DNA of 64,000 nucleotides, taken from positions 17,924-81,923 of the forward strand of contig NZ_PIUM01000030.1 in assembly GCF_002845745.1 (NCBI RefSeq), given 5' to 3'. Each line of letters begins with the position of its first letter. The stretch's first letter is position 1. The notes beneath the pieces were generated by a model. It made no database searches. It was not told the DNA's origin and saw only the letters and a list, made by a program, of their open reading frames with translations. A program made the translations under genes and the position numbers. The DNA is from Telmatospirillum siberiense (GTDB lineage: Bacteria > Pseudomonadota > Alphaproteobacteria > Rhodospirillales > Magnetospirillaceae). Shown in pieces: positions 17,029 through 26,615 of the stretch.

Positions 17029-18873
17029 TGGAGGCGGGTCTTCTTGCTGGGGCGCCAGGGGCAGGGTGATGCTGAAGACCGATCCACGACCGAGGCGCGA
17101 AGCCACCCAGACATTCTGGCCGAGAAGATGGGCCGTCCTCTGGACGATCGAAAGACCCAGGCCCAGACCCTTCGTCTTGTCGCGCGACGGATTGTCCAAC
17201 TGGTAGAAGTCTTCGAAAATCATCTGCAGCTTGTCGGTCGGGATGCCGGGACCGGTATCGTATACCTGGATGAGGAGACGGTTGCCCCTCCGGCGACAGC
17301 CGATCAGAATTCCTCCCTTCTGCGTGTAGCGGAAGGCATTGTGCACCAGATTCCGGCACATGCGTTTGGCGAGGACGCGGTCTGTTTCGACCAGGGCCCC
17401 GATCGCATGGGTGCGAAAGCTCAAACCCCGTTCGTCGGCCAGGTTGCGGTATTCGTCGGCCAGTTCGTGCAAGATCTCGGTCACCGGAAAAACCGTGACA
17501 TGGGATGAAACCATGCCGGCTTCGAACGCGGAAATATCGAGCAGCGCCTTGAGCAATTCCTCACCGGCCATCATCGAATTATGCAGCAGCGAGAGCGCCG
17601 TCCTGGCGCGTGGTTCGAGATTGCTCATCTCAAGAACCTGTAGATAGAGATTCATCGCCTGGAAGGGTTGCCGCAGGTCGTGGCTGGCGGCGGCCAGGAA
17701 GCGAGATTTGGCGGCGTCCGCCAAGGCGGCTTCGGTCTTGGCGACCATCAATTCCCGCTGGGTCAACAACAGGTTGATTTCCATCTGGGAAAGGCTGTCC
17801 GTCTCGGGGCGGGGGCTTTCCGCCTCTCCCTCTCCGCGAAGCGGAGGCAGCGGTCGTTCCGGCAGCGGTGGCGTATCCGGATCCGGAGGGTCGCGGGTCA
17901 ACCAGATAGTCTCGGGGATCGGGTCGCAATCTTGCGCAACCGATGGTTCTGTCGTGACCGCAAATCCGCTTTCCGGCTCGCCTCCCGGTGCCGGCCAGAG
18001 CCATGCGGCTCCCCGGACTCCGCTTGAATCGCCATGTTTGGGGGGGCGAAGACTGGTGTGGACGGTATCGGAAAAGACCCACTGCCCCCAGAGCCTTGGA
18101 ACGGTTTCGTAAAGGCGGGCGATGTTGGACATCCCCCCTCCGAGCACGATGACGTGGGGGTCGATGATATTGATGACATGGGCCAGCGCGCGGGCAAGAC
18201 GCTGTTCATAGCGTGCCAGGCTGACCTCGGTCTGGGCATCGCCGGCGGCCAAAATGTCCCGGGCGGAAAGACCGCGTCCGTCGTCGCGGGAGAAAGCGGG
18301 GCCGGACAGGAAGGTTTCGATGCAGCCCGCGCGCCCGCAATAGCAAGTGGGCCCGGGACGCTCTCCGTCCGTGGGCCATGGCAGCGGATTGTGGCCCCAT
18401 TCCCCGGCGATGGTGTTGGGGCCGGACAGCAACCGGCCGTTGATAACGATGCCGCCGCCCACGCCGGTGCCGAGGATGACGCCGAAAACCACAGGGGCGC
18501 CTTTGGCGGAGCCATCCGTGGCTTCGGAGAGGGCGAAGCAATCGGCATCGTTGGCCAGGCGGATGGGACGCTTCAGGACGTCGGCCAGATCGCGGTCGAG
18601 CGGACGGCCGATCAGACAGGTGGAATTGGCGTTTTTGACCAGTCCGGTGGCCTGTGATAGAGCGCCCGGGATGCCGACGCCGACTGATGCCCCCTCTCCC
18701 AGCCGGGCCTCCATGTCCTCGACCAGCGAACGGATCGCGGACAACGTGCCGTGATAGTCGCCGGCAGGGGTCGAAACGCGGAGACGGAGGTTTTCCCGAC
18801 CATGGGCATCGATTGCCAGCCCCTCGATCTTCGTTCCTCCGAGATCGATGCCGATTCGCCAGTTCTTATTCAC
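17020..18873 (-). CDS. ROK-family sugar kinase fused to a histidine kinase core
   Basis: A 617-residue two-part protein. Residues 1-293 are a complete ROK kinase: DLGGTK phosphate loop (10-15), catalytic Asp109 in [23 protein letters not shown], zinc ligands His161 and CYCGRAGC (Cys177, Cys179, Cys184), and the ROK ending [14 protein letters not shown]. It should phosphorylate a hexose such as fructose or glucose. A Pro-rich linker (about 294-360) leads to HisKA ([14 protein letters not shown], His398) and HATPase ([32 protein letters not shown]). There is no membrane segment or receiver. The GTG at 18873 overlaps the upstream stop by 8 bases (GTGAATAA). An internal ATG at 17784 could give a kinase-only product but has no clear ribosome site. 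The 3' end overlaps the RpfG-like gene by 9 bases. Confidence 0.85.
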   Translation of the reverse strand: MNKNWRIGIDLGGTKIEGLAIDAHGRENLRLRVSTPAGDYHGTLSAIRSLVEDMEARLGEGASVGVGIPGALSQATGLVKNANSTCLIGRPLDRDLADVLKRPIRLANDADCFALSEATDGSAKGAPVVFGVILGTGVGGGIVINGRLLSGPNTIAGEWGHNPLPWPTDGERPGPTCYCGRAGCIETFLSGPAFSRDDGRGLSARDILAAGDAQTEVSLARYEQRLARALAHVINIIDPHVIVLGGGMSNIARLYETVPRLWGQWVFSDTVHTSLRPPKHGDSSGVRGAAWLWPAPGGEPESGFAVTTEPSVAQDCDPIPETIWLTRDPPDPDTPPLPERPLPPLRGEGEAESPRPETDSLSQMEINLLLTQRELMVAKTEAALADAAKSRFLAAASHDLRQPFQAMNLYLQVLEMSNLEPRARTALSLLHNSMMAGEELLKALLDISAFEAGMVSSHVTVFPVTEILHELADEYRNLADERGLSFRTHAIGALVETDRVLAKRMCRNLVHNAFRYTQKGGILIGCRRRGNRLLIQVYDTGPGIPTDKLQMIFEDFYQLDNPSRDKTKGLGLGLSIVQRTAHLLGQNVWVASRLGRGSVFSITLPLAPQQEDPPPSG

Positions 18874-19870
18874 TTGCTGCCCATGATTCCCTAGACGCGT
18901 CCGGCGGCTCGAATGCGGCGACGATCGGGGCATGGTAACTGTCGGGAGGCCGGTGTACCAGTGCGGGCGACATCAATTCATCACCCAGAGCCTCGTTATG
19001 CGCTTCGGTCGCCACATACCAGCCGAGGAGCGAGCGCGACACGAGAATGTGATCCAGCATGAGGGGGCGTCCGTGATGAATGGCCGAGTAGCGCCGGCTT
19101 TCGGGAAGGCTGCGATCGATTGGCACCAGGGTGCGCATGGCCAGATGCCCGTTGCCGGTGTCTTCCTCGTCGCCCCGGATGGCACGGACCGGGACCTCGC
19201 TGTCCCGTGCGTTGAAGTCGCCGCAAACCGCGATCAAAGCCTGAGGGTCCTCATCGAAGATCTCATCGATCAAAAGTCGCGCCTCCAAGGCCTGACCGGC
19301 TTGTTTGACCGCGGCCAGGAAGAATCCCTGCGCCCATCCTCCGACGCTTTTCCAGACGCCGTGATCCTTTTGCCCGGCGACGAAGGCGGCACGGGGCGCG
19401 CGCAAATGCAGATTGAGGACATGCAGATGGCACTGTCCCGCGTCGATTCTGACATAGAGCAACGGCCGATCCCACTCAACGGCGATCCCCTCGCCTCCGA
19501 AGACGGGAGAATATTGGGGGGGAGAGACCAGATCGTGCCAAAGCTGACGGTGCCGGCCGATGGGCCAGCGGGACAAAACGATCAGGTTGTGGCGATCCGA
19601 AGGTCGTTTCCCGGCGCGATTGGTGCTGACGGTTCTGTGAAAATCGGCGTAAGGAGTGCCCTCAAGCAGCTGGTCAAGAGCGCCGAGGTCGCGAGGGCCG
19701 CGACGGCTGACGGCGCGGGCGTTGACCTCCTGGAGGCAGAGAACGTCGGCGCGCAGTCTTGCCAACTGGGGGCGCAGAATGGCCAGGCGATCCGGAAAAT
19801 CGCTTTCGCAGCACGGCCGGTCGTCGAGGCTTTCAAGATTGAAAGTAGCGATCTTCAGCCTGGAGGTCAT
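18866..19870 (-). CDS. Endonuclease/exonuclease/phosphatase (EEP) family protein
   Basis: A 334-residue metal-dependent phosphodiesterase-fold protein. The EEP motifs appear in order: Asn in IATFNLESLDD, Glu in VLCLQEVNARA, His in HVLNLHLRAP, Asp/Asn in VCGDFNARDSE, and DHI in LMLDHILVS, with a late His in DSYHAPIVA. The substrate (DNA, RNA, lipid or phosphoester) cannot be inferred. The ATG at 19870 has a strong GGGAGGGG ribosome site; the upstream in-frame start at 19918 is unlikely. Its stop lies inside the start region of the ROK-histidine kinase gene, so the two are probably translated together. Confidence 0.85.
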   Translation of the reverse strand: MTSRLKIATFNLESLDDRPCCESDFPDRLAILRPQLARLRADVLCLQEVNARAVSRRGPRDLGALDQLLEGTPYADFHRTVSTNRAGKRPSDRHNLIVLSRWPIGRHRQLWHDLVSPPQYSPVFGGEGIAVEWDRPLLYVRIDAGQCHLHVLNLHLRAPRAAFVAGQKDHGVWKSVGGWAQGFFLAAVKQAGQALEARLLIDEIFDEDPQALIAVCGDFNARDSEVPVRAIRGDEEDTGNGHLAMRTLVPIDRSLPESRRYSAIHHGRPLMLDHILVSRSLLGWYVATEAHNEALGDELMSPALVHRPPDSYHAPIVAAFEPPDASRESWAASE

Positions 19871-20136
19871 CTGATCCCCTCCCGCATGGCGCTCAGTATT
19901 CCACCATTCTGGCGCCAATCGGTTCTTTTGGCCAGAAGAAGGGCGTTCAAGGACTTCCTGGATGTTGCTGGCAAACAGCGAACTAGTGTATGGGGAAGCG
20001 CCGATGTGTCTGACAGGTGCGGCTGTTCCGGTCTTCTCCGCCGGATCAACGGTTCTGCACAGGGATGGCGGGGTTGCGCGACCTGTTTCAGGAAGGGCGA
20101 CGGGGATTTTTTCAACAAGGTGCGGGGGCGCCCGGA

Positions 20137-20574
20137 ATGTCTTTGATTCGCTGGCAGGACACGTTCACCATCGGTGTGGCCGACATCGATGCCGATCATC
20201 AGGTTCTGATCAGCTTGCTCAACCAACTCTCCGAAACACGTGAAGAAGGGCAGTCGCGGGATGTCGTCGGCAGCGTTTTTAATGTTCTGATCGAATACAC
20301 AATCAAACATTTCGCTCGTGAAGAGCGGTTGATGGAATTATGCGGCTTTTCCGGTTTGGCAGAGCATCGCCAGCAACATCAACGAATTGCCGAGCGTGTA
20401 CAAAAATATCAGCGGCAATATGAGGCCGGTTGTCACACGGCGGTAGACGAATTGTTGGATTTCCTGAACAATTGGCTTGTCGAACACATCATCGGCGAAG
20501 ACACTCACATCAGATCGTGGGTGGAGGGGGCTTGTATCGCCCCCAGGGAATTGGCGCCAGCCGTTCAGGAGTGA
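20137..20574 (+). CDS. Bacteriohemerythrin
   Basis: A 145-residue four-helix protein with a non-haem di-iron O2 site. The metal ligands are visible in order: His in DADHQVLIS, His and Glu in IKHFAREERLM, His in EHRQQHQ, and His and Asp in LVEHIIGEDTHI. It may store or deliver O2, or sense it. The start at 20137 (MSLIRWQDTFTIGV) matches the family; the in-frame stretch back to 20017 does not. It sits 74 bases upstream of cheZ, which suggests a link to aerotaxis. Confidence 0.92.
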   Translation: MSLIRWQDTFTIGVADIDADHQVLISLLNQLSETREEGQSRDVVGSVFNVLIEYTIKHFAREERLMELCGFSGLAEHRQQHQRIAERVQKYQRQYEAGCHTAVDELLDFLNNWLVEHIIGEDTHIRSWVEGACIAPRELAPAVQE

Positions 20575-20648
20575 GCCGACTTTGAAGGTCGGCATTCCGG
20601 TGGAGCTAGGCCGTTTCCGTTTGTTACTTGTCATGAGGGACCGGCAAG

Positions 20649-21380
20649 GTGGCTGAAAAAAAACTGTTCACTGCGGAGATGCAACGGCTCAAGACCATGG
20701 GAATGGCGCTTGCCGCGCCTCCCATCAGTGGCGACCTCTCTGAGGTCCTGGCCGCGATCAACGCCTTGCGGGAAGAAGTTCGGGGCATCAAACAGGGCGC
20801 TGGTGGCGAGGAAATCGTCGAGCAGGTGATTTCGGAAACCCCGAACGAGCGCAGCCGCGCCGAGGTGAACATGCTGAAGAACGAGGTCCGGGCCCTGTCC
20901 CTGGCCATTCAGCACACCAAGGCCGAAATCGCGGCGCTCCGTCCGCAGAATTCGGATGACGATCGACTGATCGCCGTCACCAACGAGTTGGACGCCATCG
21001 TCACTTCCACCGAGAGCGCGACCAACGGTATCCTGGAAGCGGCCGAGAAGATCGATACCTTGGCCGGGCAATTGCAGGCCCAGGCGACCGACGGCTTCGC
21101 CGGCCATGTTTCGGAAGACATCCGCGAGGCCGTGGTGGCGATTTTCGAGGCATGCAATTTCCAGGACATCACCGGTCAACGCATCACCAAGGTGGTGAAG
21201 ACGCTCCAGTACATCGAAGATCGGGTCAATAAGATGATCGAGATCTGGGGGGCCGATACCTTCGAGGAACTGGATACTCCGGCGGAGGTCAGTCCCGACG
21301 ACGAGTCCCGTCTGCTTAACGGTCCCCAGTTGGAAAATCAGGGCGTCAGCCAGGACGATATCGACAAACTGTTCGGCTAG
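20649..21380 (+). CDS. cheZ: Chemotaxis protein phosphatase CheZ
   Basis: CheZ removes phosphate from CheY-P. The 243-residue, mainly helical protein has the catalytic-helix signature FEACNFQDITGQRITKVVKTL (catalytic Gln in the DITGQRI block) near residues 172-192 and ends SQDDIDKLFG, the classic CheY-binding tail on an acidic linker. Translation starts at GTG 20649 after a GAGGGA ribosome site. The other che genes in the window lie 35 kb away. Confidence 0.93.
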   Translation: MAEKKLFTAEMQRLKTMGMALAAPPISGDLSEVLAAINALREEVRGIKQGAGGEEIVEQVISETPNERSRAEVNMLKNEVRALSLAIQHTKAEIAALRPQNSDDDRLIAVTNELDAIVTSTESATNGILEAAEKIDTLAGQLQAQATDGFAGHVSEDIREAVVAIFEACNFQDITGQRITKVVKTLQYIEDRVNKMIEIWGADTFEELDTPAEVSPDDESRLLNGPQLENQGVSQDDIDKLFG

Positions 21381-21516
21381 TACCGCTGCTGCGGCCGGTT
21401 TCCGTCGTGGTGGCAAGGACTTGTTCCTCGCACCCTACTTTAGGTGGGAATGGCGGATTGCAATTCGCCATGGTATCTTGGTGACACCGAGATTGCACCA
21501 AAGAGAGGGGGCTGCC

Positions 21517-22200
21517 ATGCCCGACGTCCAAGAAGCAATCCAGGCCATCGTCAGCACAATCAACACCAGCGACGGCTCGCGTCTCGTTTCCCCGGAGCGG
21601 CCTGTTGTCTGTATTTCGCGCGATTGTGGAACCGGCGGCGACGAAGTCGCGCGGCTTCTGGCTGAACGACTAGGCGTTGACGTTTACGACCGCATCATTG
21701 TCGAGCGGATTTCCCAGCGTCTCGACGCCGAGCCGGAAACCATGCGGGCTCTCGACGCGGGGGCCAGTCATCTGCGGGATCTTTGGCTCTATTCGCTGGT
21801 GACGGGGCAAAATCTCAATGCGGACCACTATAAACGTCATCTGATCAACGTCATCGTCAGTATCGGGCGTAGTGGGGGCGTCATCCTGGGGCGGGGGGCG
21901 CATCTGATTCTGGCGAACAGCGGTGCGCTGCGCGTGCGGATCACCGGGTCGCACGACATCTGTGCCAGGCGGATCGCCGAAACCGAGGGCATCGATATCG
22001 AAGCTGCCCGTAAGCGGGTCGAGGAGGTCAATCACCATCGCGGAAAGTTTGTCTGGGACCATTTTCAGGAACGCTCGAACGATCCCCGGACTTTCGATCT
22101 GATCATCAATACCGATCATATTTCCGATCTTCAAAAGGTGGTGGACATGCTGATCGATGCGATGAAAATGATCCGTCCGCCGGTTCCGCAGCCGGTCTGA
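21517..22200 (+). CDS. Cytidylate kinase-like family protein
   Basis: A 227-residue P-loop protein. VVCISRDCGTGGDEVARLLAERLG (here CGTGGDEV) is a variant nucleotide-binding loop typical of the cytidylate-kinase-like (Cytidylate_kin2) family; the lid and base region include ILGRGAHLIL, VRITGSHDICARRIA and HHRGKFVWDHF. A true Cmk would be expected elsewhere. The role is unknown; relatives occur beside diverse signalling genes. The ATG at 21517 follows AGAGAGGGGG. It lies 136 bases after cheZ and may share its transcript. Confidence 0.82.
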   Translation: MPDVQEAIQAIVSTINTSDGSRLVSPERPVVCISRDCGTGGDEVARLLAERLGVDVYDRIIVERISQRLDAEPETMRALDAGASHLRDLWLYSLVTGQNLNADHYKRHLINVIVSIGRSGGVILGRGAHLILANSGALRVRITGSHDICARRIAETEGIDIEAARKRVEEVNHHRGKFVWDHFQERSNDPRTFDLIINTDHISDLQKVVDMLIDAMKMIRPPVPQPV

Positions 22201-22264
22201 GGCGGAAGCACCCGGGGCGAGGGCTGGCCGGCGGCTTTACGATGATGATGAAAGGCCCCAGCCG

Positions 22265-23278
22265 TTGGACTATCCGTTTGCCGACCCGCCTTCCTCCGGT
22301 CAGGTCATTGCGCTCGCGCCGGGGCTCCTGTGGTTGCGCATGCCGTTGCCGTTCGCTCTCGATCATATCAATCTCTGGCTGATCGAGGATGGCGGTTCCT
22401 GGGCCGTGGTCGATACCGGTGTTCCCGACGACAGGACAAGGAACTTATGGCGCGGCGTATTGGCTGGCCCCATGGCGGGGCGTCCCGTCTCCCGACTGCT
22501 CGTCAGTCATTTCCATCCCGATCATATGGGGCTGGCCGCCTGGTTCACCCGTAAATTCCCGGTCGTGATGGAAACGACGCAGGCGGAGTGGCTTTATGGC
22601 CGCATGCTGAGCCTCGATACCGGAGAGGCCTTTCGGGAAGCATCGCTGAATTTTTACCGTGGGGCGGGGTTCGGTCCCGACCTGTTGACGCTTGTCGCCG
22701 AGCGGGGCAATGCCTACGGCGCGCGGATAAAACATATTCCAACGGTCTGCCGACGGCTTCGCGATGGCGACCGGCTGCACCTGGGCCCGCATGTCTGGCG
22801 GGTCATGGTGGGTGAGGGGCATGCCCCGGAAATGGCCTGCCTGTGGTGCGAAGAGAGGAATGTGTTGATCTCGGGCGATCAGCTCCTGCCGTCGATCAGC
22901 CCCAATGTCAGTGTCTGGCCCAGCGAACCTGACGCCAATCCCCTCGGTCTGTTCTTGAAGTCTCTGGAAAAGTTCCGGGAACTGCCTGCCGATTGTCTGG
23001 TGCTTCCGTCGCATGGCCGGCCGTTTTTCGGGCTGCATGAGCGGATCGACGCTCTGCTTCGGCATCATCAGGACCGGCTGGCGGAAACGCTGGACGCCTG
23101 CAGGCGTCCGATATCGGCCTACGATTTACTGGCCATCATGTTTCCCCGCGAGCTCGATCACCACCAGCTTTTCTTCGCGATCGGGGAAAGCCTCGCCCAT
23201 CTCCATTATCTGGTGGAGGGAGGCCTGCTTGGCCGTACCATCGATGGAATGGGCATTCACCGGTTTCATCGGATCTGA
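22265..23278 (+). CDS. MBL-fold metallo-hydrolase
   Basis: A 337-residue metallo-beta-lactamase-fold protein. The metal motif is SHFHPDHMG (HxHxDH), followed by His in GEGHAPEMA, Asp in LISGDQLLPSI and His in LPSHGRPFFG. A C-terminal extension of about 80 residues (LLRHHQDRLAETLDAC onward) looks like the winged-helix tail of LACTB2/hydroxyacylglutathione hydrolase-like members. Possible substrates are thioesters or phosphodiesters; none can be chosen. The best start is TTG at 22265; the ATGATGATG run at 22242-22250 is out of frame. Confidence 0.82.
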   Translation: MDYPFADPPSSGQVIALAPGLLWLRMPLPFALDHINLWLIEDGGSWAVVDTGVPDDRTRNLWRGVLAGPMAGRPVSRLLVSHFHPDHMGLAAWFTRKFPVVMETTQAEWLYGRMLSLDTGEAFREASLNFYRGAGFGPDLLTLVAERGNAYGARIKHIPTVCRRLRDGDRLHLGPHVWRVMVGEGHAPEMACLWCEERNVLISGDQLLPSISPNVSVWPSEPDANPLGLFLKSLEKFRELPADCLVLPSHGRPFFGLHERIDALLRHHQDRLAETLDACRRPISAYDLLAIMFPRELDHHQLFFAIGESLAHLHYLVEGGLLGRTIDGMGIHRFHRI

Positions 23279-23319
23279 GGGCGAGAGCGGTTTTCGATCG
23301 TATTGGATCATCGTTTTTT

Positions 23320-23462
23320 CCGTCACCCCCGGACTTGATCCGGGGGTCCATGGATTGCCGGGTCAAGCCCGGCAATGACGGTTTTGGGTTGTGCTCACCA
23401 CTCAAATGAGGCGACGCACGATCCGTGCCGGACAGCCGTGGGTCAAGCCCGGCAATGACGAA
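23320..23462. repeat. Dispersed palindromic intergenic repeat (CCCGG-rich family)
   Basis: The segment 23320-23391 begins CCGTCACCCCCGGACTTGAT and ends TTGCCGGGTCAAGCCCGGCAATGACGG; it is made of two internal palindromes and has inverted outer ends (CCGTCA/TGACGG). A second half-copy (GGGTCAAGCCCGGCAATGACG) occurs at about 23432-23460. This is a repeat type common between alphaproteobacterial genes. It lies between the convergent MBL and dxs genes. Confidence 0.8.
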
Positions 23463-23499
23463 AGGGTAAGTGACCCAACGTGGTCGCAAATTGCTCGAG

Positions 23500-23529
23500 C
23501 CCCCCGCCCGCCGCAACGGAGGCGGGGGG
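23500..23529 (-). terminator. Hairpin after dxs
   Basis: CCCCCCGCC at 23500-23508 pairs with GGCGGGGGG at 23521-23529, just after the dxs stop in the minus direction. There is no clear T-run, so terminator function is tentative. Confidence 0.4.
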
Positions 23530-23536
23530 GAACCGA

Positions 23537-25450
23537 TCAGGCCCTCGCCGGGGCCTGGATGCCGGATTGTCCGATGGTGGCCAGAACCTGGGCGACGATA
23601 TTGGAGGCGTTCAGGCCCGCCTTGTCATACTGGACATGGGGTGAGTCATGATCGAGGAAGACGTCGGGCAGAACCATCGGGCGCACCTTGAGACCGGTTT
23701 CCAGCAGCCCGGCATGGGCGAGGAAATGCAGGACCTGGCTTGAGAAGCCTCCGATCGACCCCTCCTCGACGGTGATGAGCAAGGCGTGATTCATCGCCAG
23801 ACGGCGAATGAGATCCTCGTCCAGGGGTTTGGCGAAGCGGGCGTCCGCCACCGTCGTCGACAGGCCGCGCGCGGCCAGTTCGTCGGCGGCCTTCAGACAT
23901 TCGCCCAGGCGCGTGCCCAGCGACAACAGGGCGACCGTGGTCCCTTCCTGGATGATCCGGCCCTTGCCGATGGGCAGCACCTGACCGCGTTCCGGCAATT
24001 CGACGCCGACCCCCTCGCCCCGCGGATAGCGGAAGGCCGAGACCCGGTCGTCGATGGCCGCGGCGGTGGCCACCATATGCATCAGTTCGGCCTCGTCGGC
24101 CGGCGACATCAGGACGATATCGGGCAGACAACTCAGAAAGGCCAGGTCGAAGCTGCCGGCATGGGTGGCTCCATCAGCGCCGACCAGTCCGGCGCGGTCG
24201 ATGGCGAAACGCACCGGCAGATGTTGCAGGACCGCGTCATGGACCAACTGGTCATAGCCGCGCTGCAGGAAGGTCGAATAAAGCGCGCAGAACGGCTTGA
24301 AGCCTTCGCTGGCCAAGCCGGCGGCGAAAGTTACCGCATGTTGTTCGGCGATGCCGACATCGAAACAGCGCTTCGGGTAGGCCGTCTGGAACTTGTCCAA
24401 TCCGGTTCCCGCCGGCATCGCCGCGGTGATGGCGACGATTCTCTCGTCATGCCGGGCTTCTTCCAGCAATGCCTTGGAAAAGACCGAGGTATAGGAGGGG
24501 GCATTGGCCTTCGGCTTGGCCAGCGCGCCGGTCACCACATCGAACTTGCCGACGCCGTGATATTTGTCGCTCGCCGCTTCGGCCGGAGCGTAGCCATGCC
24601 CCTTCTTGGTCACCACATGCACCAAAATCGGCGCCGCATCGCCGGCATTGCGCACGTTCTTCAGCACGGGAACCAGATGCTCAAGGTTATGCCCGTCGAC
24701 CGGGCCGACATAATAGAATCCCAGTTCCTCGAACAAGGTGCCGCCGGCAACCATGCCGCGGGCAAATTCCTCGGCACGGCGCGCCGCCCGTTCCAGCGGC
24801 GGCGGGAACATGGAGGCCAGATCCTTGAGCAAATGGCGCAGCGAACGGTAGGATTTCGACGACAGCAGACGCGAGAGATAGTTGCTCATCGCGCCGACCG
24901 GCGGGGCGATCGACATGTCGTTGTCGTTCAGGATGACCACCAGGCGCGAATGCATGGCGCCGGCATTGTTCAAGGCCTCATAGGCCATTCCCGCACTCAT
25001 CGCGCCATCGCCGATCACGGCGACGACATGGTTCGAGGCGCCTTTCAGATCGCGGCCGACGGCCATACCCAGTCCAGCGGAAATGCTGGTCGAGGAGTGT
25101 CCGGCGCCGAAGGGGTCGTAGGCGCTTTCCGTGCGCTTGGTGAAGCCCGACAGTCCGCCGCCTTGACGCAGCGTGCGCATCCTTTCGCGCCGGCCGGTCA
25201 AAATCTTATGCGGATAGGCTTGATGGCCGACATCCCAGATTATCCGGTCATCCGGCGTGGCGAACACGTGATGCAAGGCCACCGTCAGTTCGACGACGCC
25301 GAGACCCGCGCCCAGATGTCCTCCGGTCAGCGAGACGGATTCGATCATGTCGTGGCGAACCTCGTCCGCCAACTGGGTCAGTTCCTCAATGCTCATGCCC
25401 CGGATATCAGAGGGGTCCAGAACCTTGTCCAACAATGGTCTCTTGCTCAT
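23537..25450 (-). CDS. dxs: 1-deoxy-D-xylulose-5-phosphate synthase
   Basis: DXS condenses pyruvate and glyceraldehyde-3-phosphate with thiamine diphosphate, the first step of the MEP isoprenoid pathway. The 637-residue protein starts [17 protein letters not shown] and shows the TPP region [36 protein letters not shown], the transketolase motif [17 protein letters not shown] and the C-terminal FLDHDSP. The ATG at 25450 is preferred to TTG at 25462. It is directly downstream of ispA (16-base gap). Confidence 0.97.
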   Translation of the reverse strand: MSKRPLLDKVLDPSDIRGMSIEELTQLADEVRHDMIESVSLTGGHLGAGLGVVELTVALHHVFATPDDRIIWDVGHQAYPHKILTGRRERMRTLRQGGGLSGFTKRTESAYDPFGAGHSSTSISAGLGMAVGRDLKGASNHVVAVIGDGAMSAGMAYEALNNAGAMHSRLVVILNDNDMSIAPPVGAMSNYLSRLLSSKSYRSLRHLLKDLASMFPPPLERAARRAEEFARGMVAGGTLFEELGFYYVGPVDGHNLEHLVPVLKNVRNAGDAAPILVHVVTKKGHGYAPAEAASDKYHGVGKFDVVTGALAKPKANAPSYTSVFSKALLEEARHDERIVAITAAMPAGTGLDKFQTAYPKRCFDVGIAEQHAVTFAAGLASEGFKPFCALYSTFLQRGYDQLVHDAVLQHLPVRFAIDRAGLVGADGATHAGSFDLAFLSCLPDIVLMSPADEAELMHMVATAAAIDDRVSAFRYPRGEGVGVELPERGQVLPIGKGRIIQEGTTVALLSLGTRLGECLKAADELAARGLSTTVADARFAKPLDEDLIRRLAMNHALLITVEEGSIGGFSSQVLHFLAHAGLLETGLKVRPMVLPDVFLDHDSPHVQYDKAGLNASNIVAQVLATIGQSGIQAPARA

Positions 25451-25466
25451 CGGTGTCACCAACTCA

Positions 25467-26354
25467 TCACAGGCTGCGTTCTACGACGAAGCGTGCGGCC
25501 TCGCGCAGCAGATCGGCCTTGTCATCGAAACAGTCGAGGTGCTGAGCCGCTTGCCGCGACAGCATCTCGGCCTGAGCTCGAGCCCGTTCGATACCCAGTA
25601 GCGAAACGAAGGTCGCCTTGCCCGCCTCGGCGTCCTTGCGTAAACCCTTGCCCACTTTTTCCGGATCGCCTTCGACGTCCAGAAGATCGTCGGCGATCTG
25701 GAACGCCAATCCGAGATCGTGGGCATAGGCCTTGAGGGCCTGACGCAATTGCCAGGCGGCCTTGCCGAGGATGGCGCCGGCTTCGCAGGAAAAATCGATC
25801 AGGCGACCGGTCTTCAGATTTTGCAGCCGGGTCACCGCCTGGACGTCCATGTCGAGTTCCGCGGCCCGAAGGTCGAACATCTGCCCGCCGACCATGCCTT
25901 GGCCGCCGGCGGCCAGCGCCAGCTCCCGGACCAGTTCGCAACGAACCTGGGGGTCGGAATGGGTGTTGGGGCCGGCCACGACCTCGAACGACTTGGTCAG
26001 CAGGGCATCCCCGGCCAAAATCGCCGTGGCCTCGTCGAAGGCCTTGTGACAGGTGGGGCGTCCGCGCCGCAAATCGTCGTCGTCCATGGCAGGCAAGTCG
26101 TCATGGACCAATGAATAACAGTGGACCATTTCAATGGCTGCGGCGACACGGATGGCCGCCTCCTCGGCGACGTTGAACAGGCGCGACGTCTGCAGAACGA
26201 AAAACGGACGAAGCCGCTTGCCGCCGTCGAGCGTCGAATAACGCATGGCCTCGATGAGGCGGTTTTCCGGTCCTTCGACCAACGGCAATAGTCGGTCGAG
26301 TTCCGCATTAACCGCAGTGGCGGTGTCAGCGAGGGCGGCCTTCAATGTGGTCAC
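25467..26354 (-). CDS. ispA: Polyprenyl (farnesyl) diphosphate synthase
   Basis: IspA condenses IPP with allylic diphosphates to farnesyl diphosphate. The 295-residue protein has both aspartate-rich motifs, [16 protein letters not shown] and [12 protein letters not shown], with GGKRLRP for diphosphate binding. Translation starts at GTG 26354. It sits between xseB and dxs, the usual xseB-ispA-dxs order. Confidence 0.95.
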   Translation of the reverse strand: MTTLKAALADTATAVNAELDRLLPLVEGPENRLIEAMRYSTLDGGKRLRPFFVLQTSRLFNVAEEAAIRVAAAIEMVHCYSLVHDDLPAMDDDDLRRGRPTCHKAFDEATAILAGDALLTKSFEVVAGPNTHSDPQVRCELVRELALAAGGQGMVGGQMFDLRAAELDMDVQAVTRLQNLKTGRLIDFSCEAGAILGKAAWQLRQALKAYAHDLGLAFQIADDLLDVEGDPEKVGKGLRKDAEAGKATFVSLLGIERARAQAEMLSRQAAQHLDCFDDKADLLREAARFVVERSL

Positions 26355-26369
26355 AGCGATTTACTTCCT

Positions 26370-26615
26370 TTACCCGATATCGGCGGGTTGGGTGGAGAGG
26401 ATGCCTTCCGGGCCGAGCACGATACTTTCGACGCGCGCCTGGGCTTCCGCCAGTTTGCCTTCGCAATGGCGTTTCAGGGCGATGCCGCGGGTATAGGCAT
26501 CGATCGCCTCGTCGAGCCGGCCTTTGCCCTCCTCCAACTGGCGGACGATGCGCTCAAGCTCGCCGAGCGCGTCTTCGAAGCTCAAGGCCGCAATGTCGGT
26601 GGGCAACTCTACCAA
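26370..26615 (-). CDS. xseB: Exodeoxyribonuclease VII small subunit
   Basis: XseB partners XseA to degrade single-stranded DNA. The 81-residue helical protein has the family pattern SFEDALGELERIVRQLEEGK and DEAIDAYTRGIALKRHCEGKL. The length is typical. It is the first gene of the xseB-ispA-dxs operon; the promoter should lie in 26616-26800. Confidence 0.93.
   Translation of the reverse strand: MVELPTDIAALSFEDALGELERIVRQLEEGKGRLDEAIDAYTRGIALKRHCEGKLAEAQARVESIVLGPEGILSTQPADIG

Noticed and set aside
17020..17784. A separate histidine kinase gene starting at the internal ATG 17784
   Set aside because: No clear ribosome site precedes it and the ROK frame runs through without a stop; kept only as an alternative in the fusion entry.
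22242..22250. ATGATGATG as the start of the MBL-fold gene
   Set aside because: These ATGs are out of frame with the protein; TTG 22265 is in frame.
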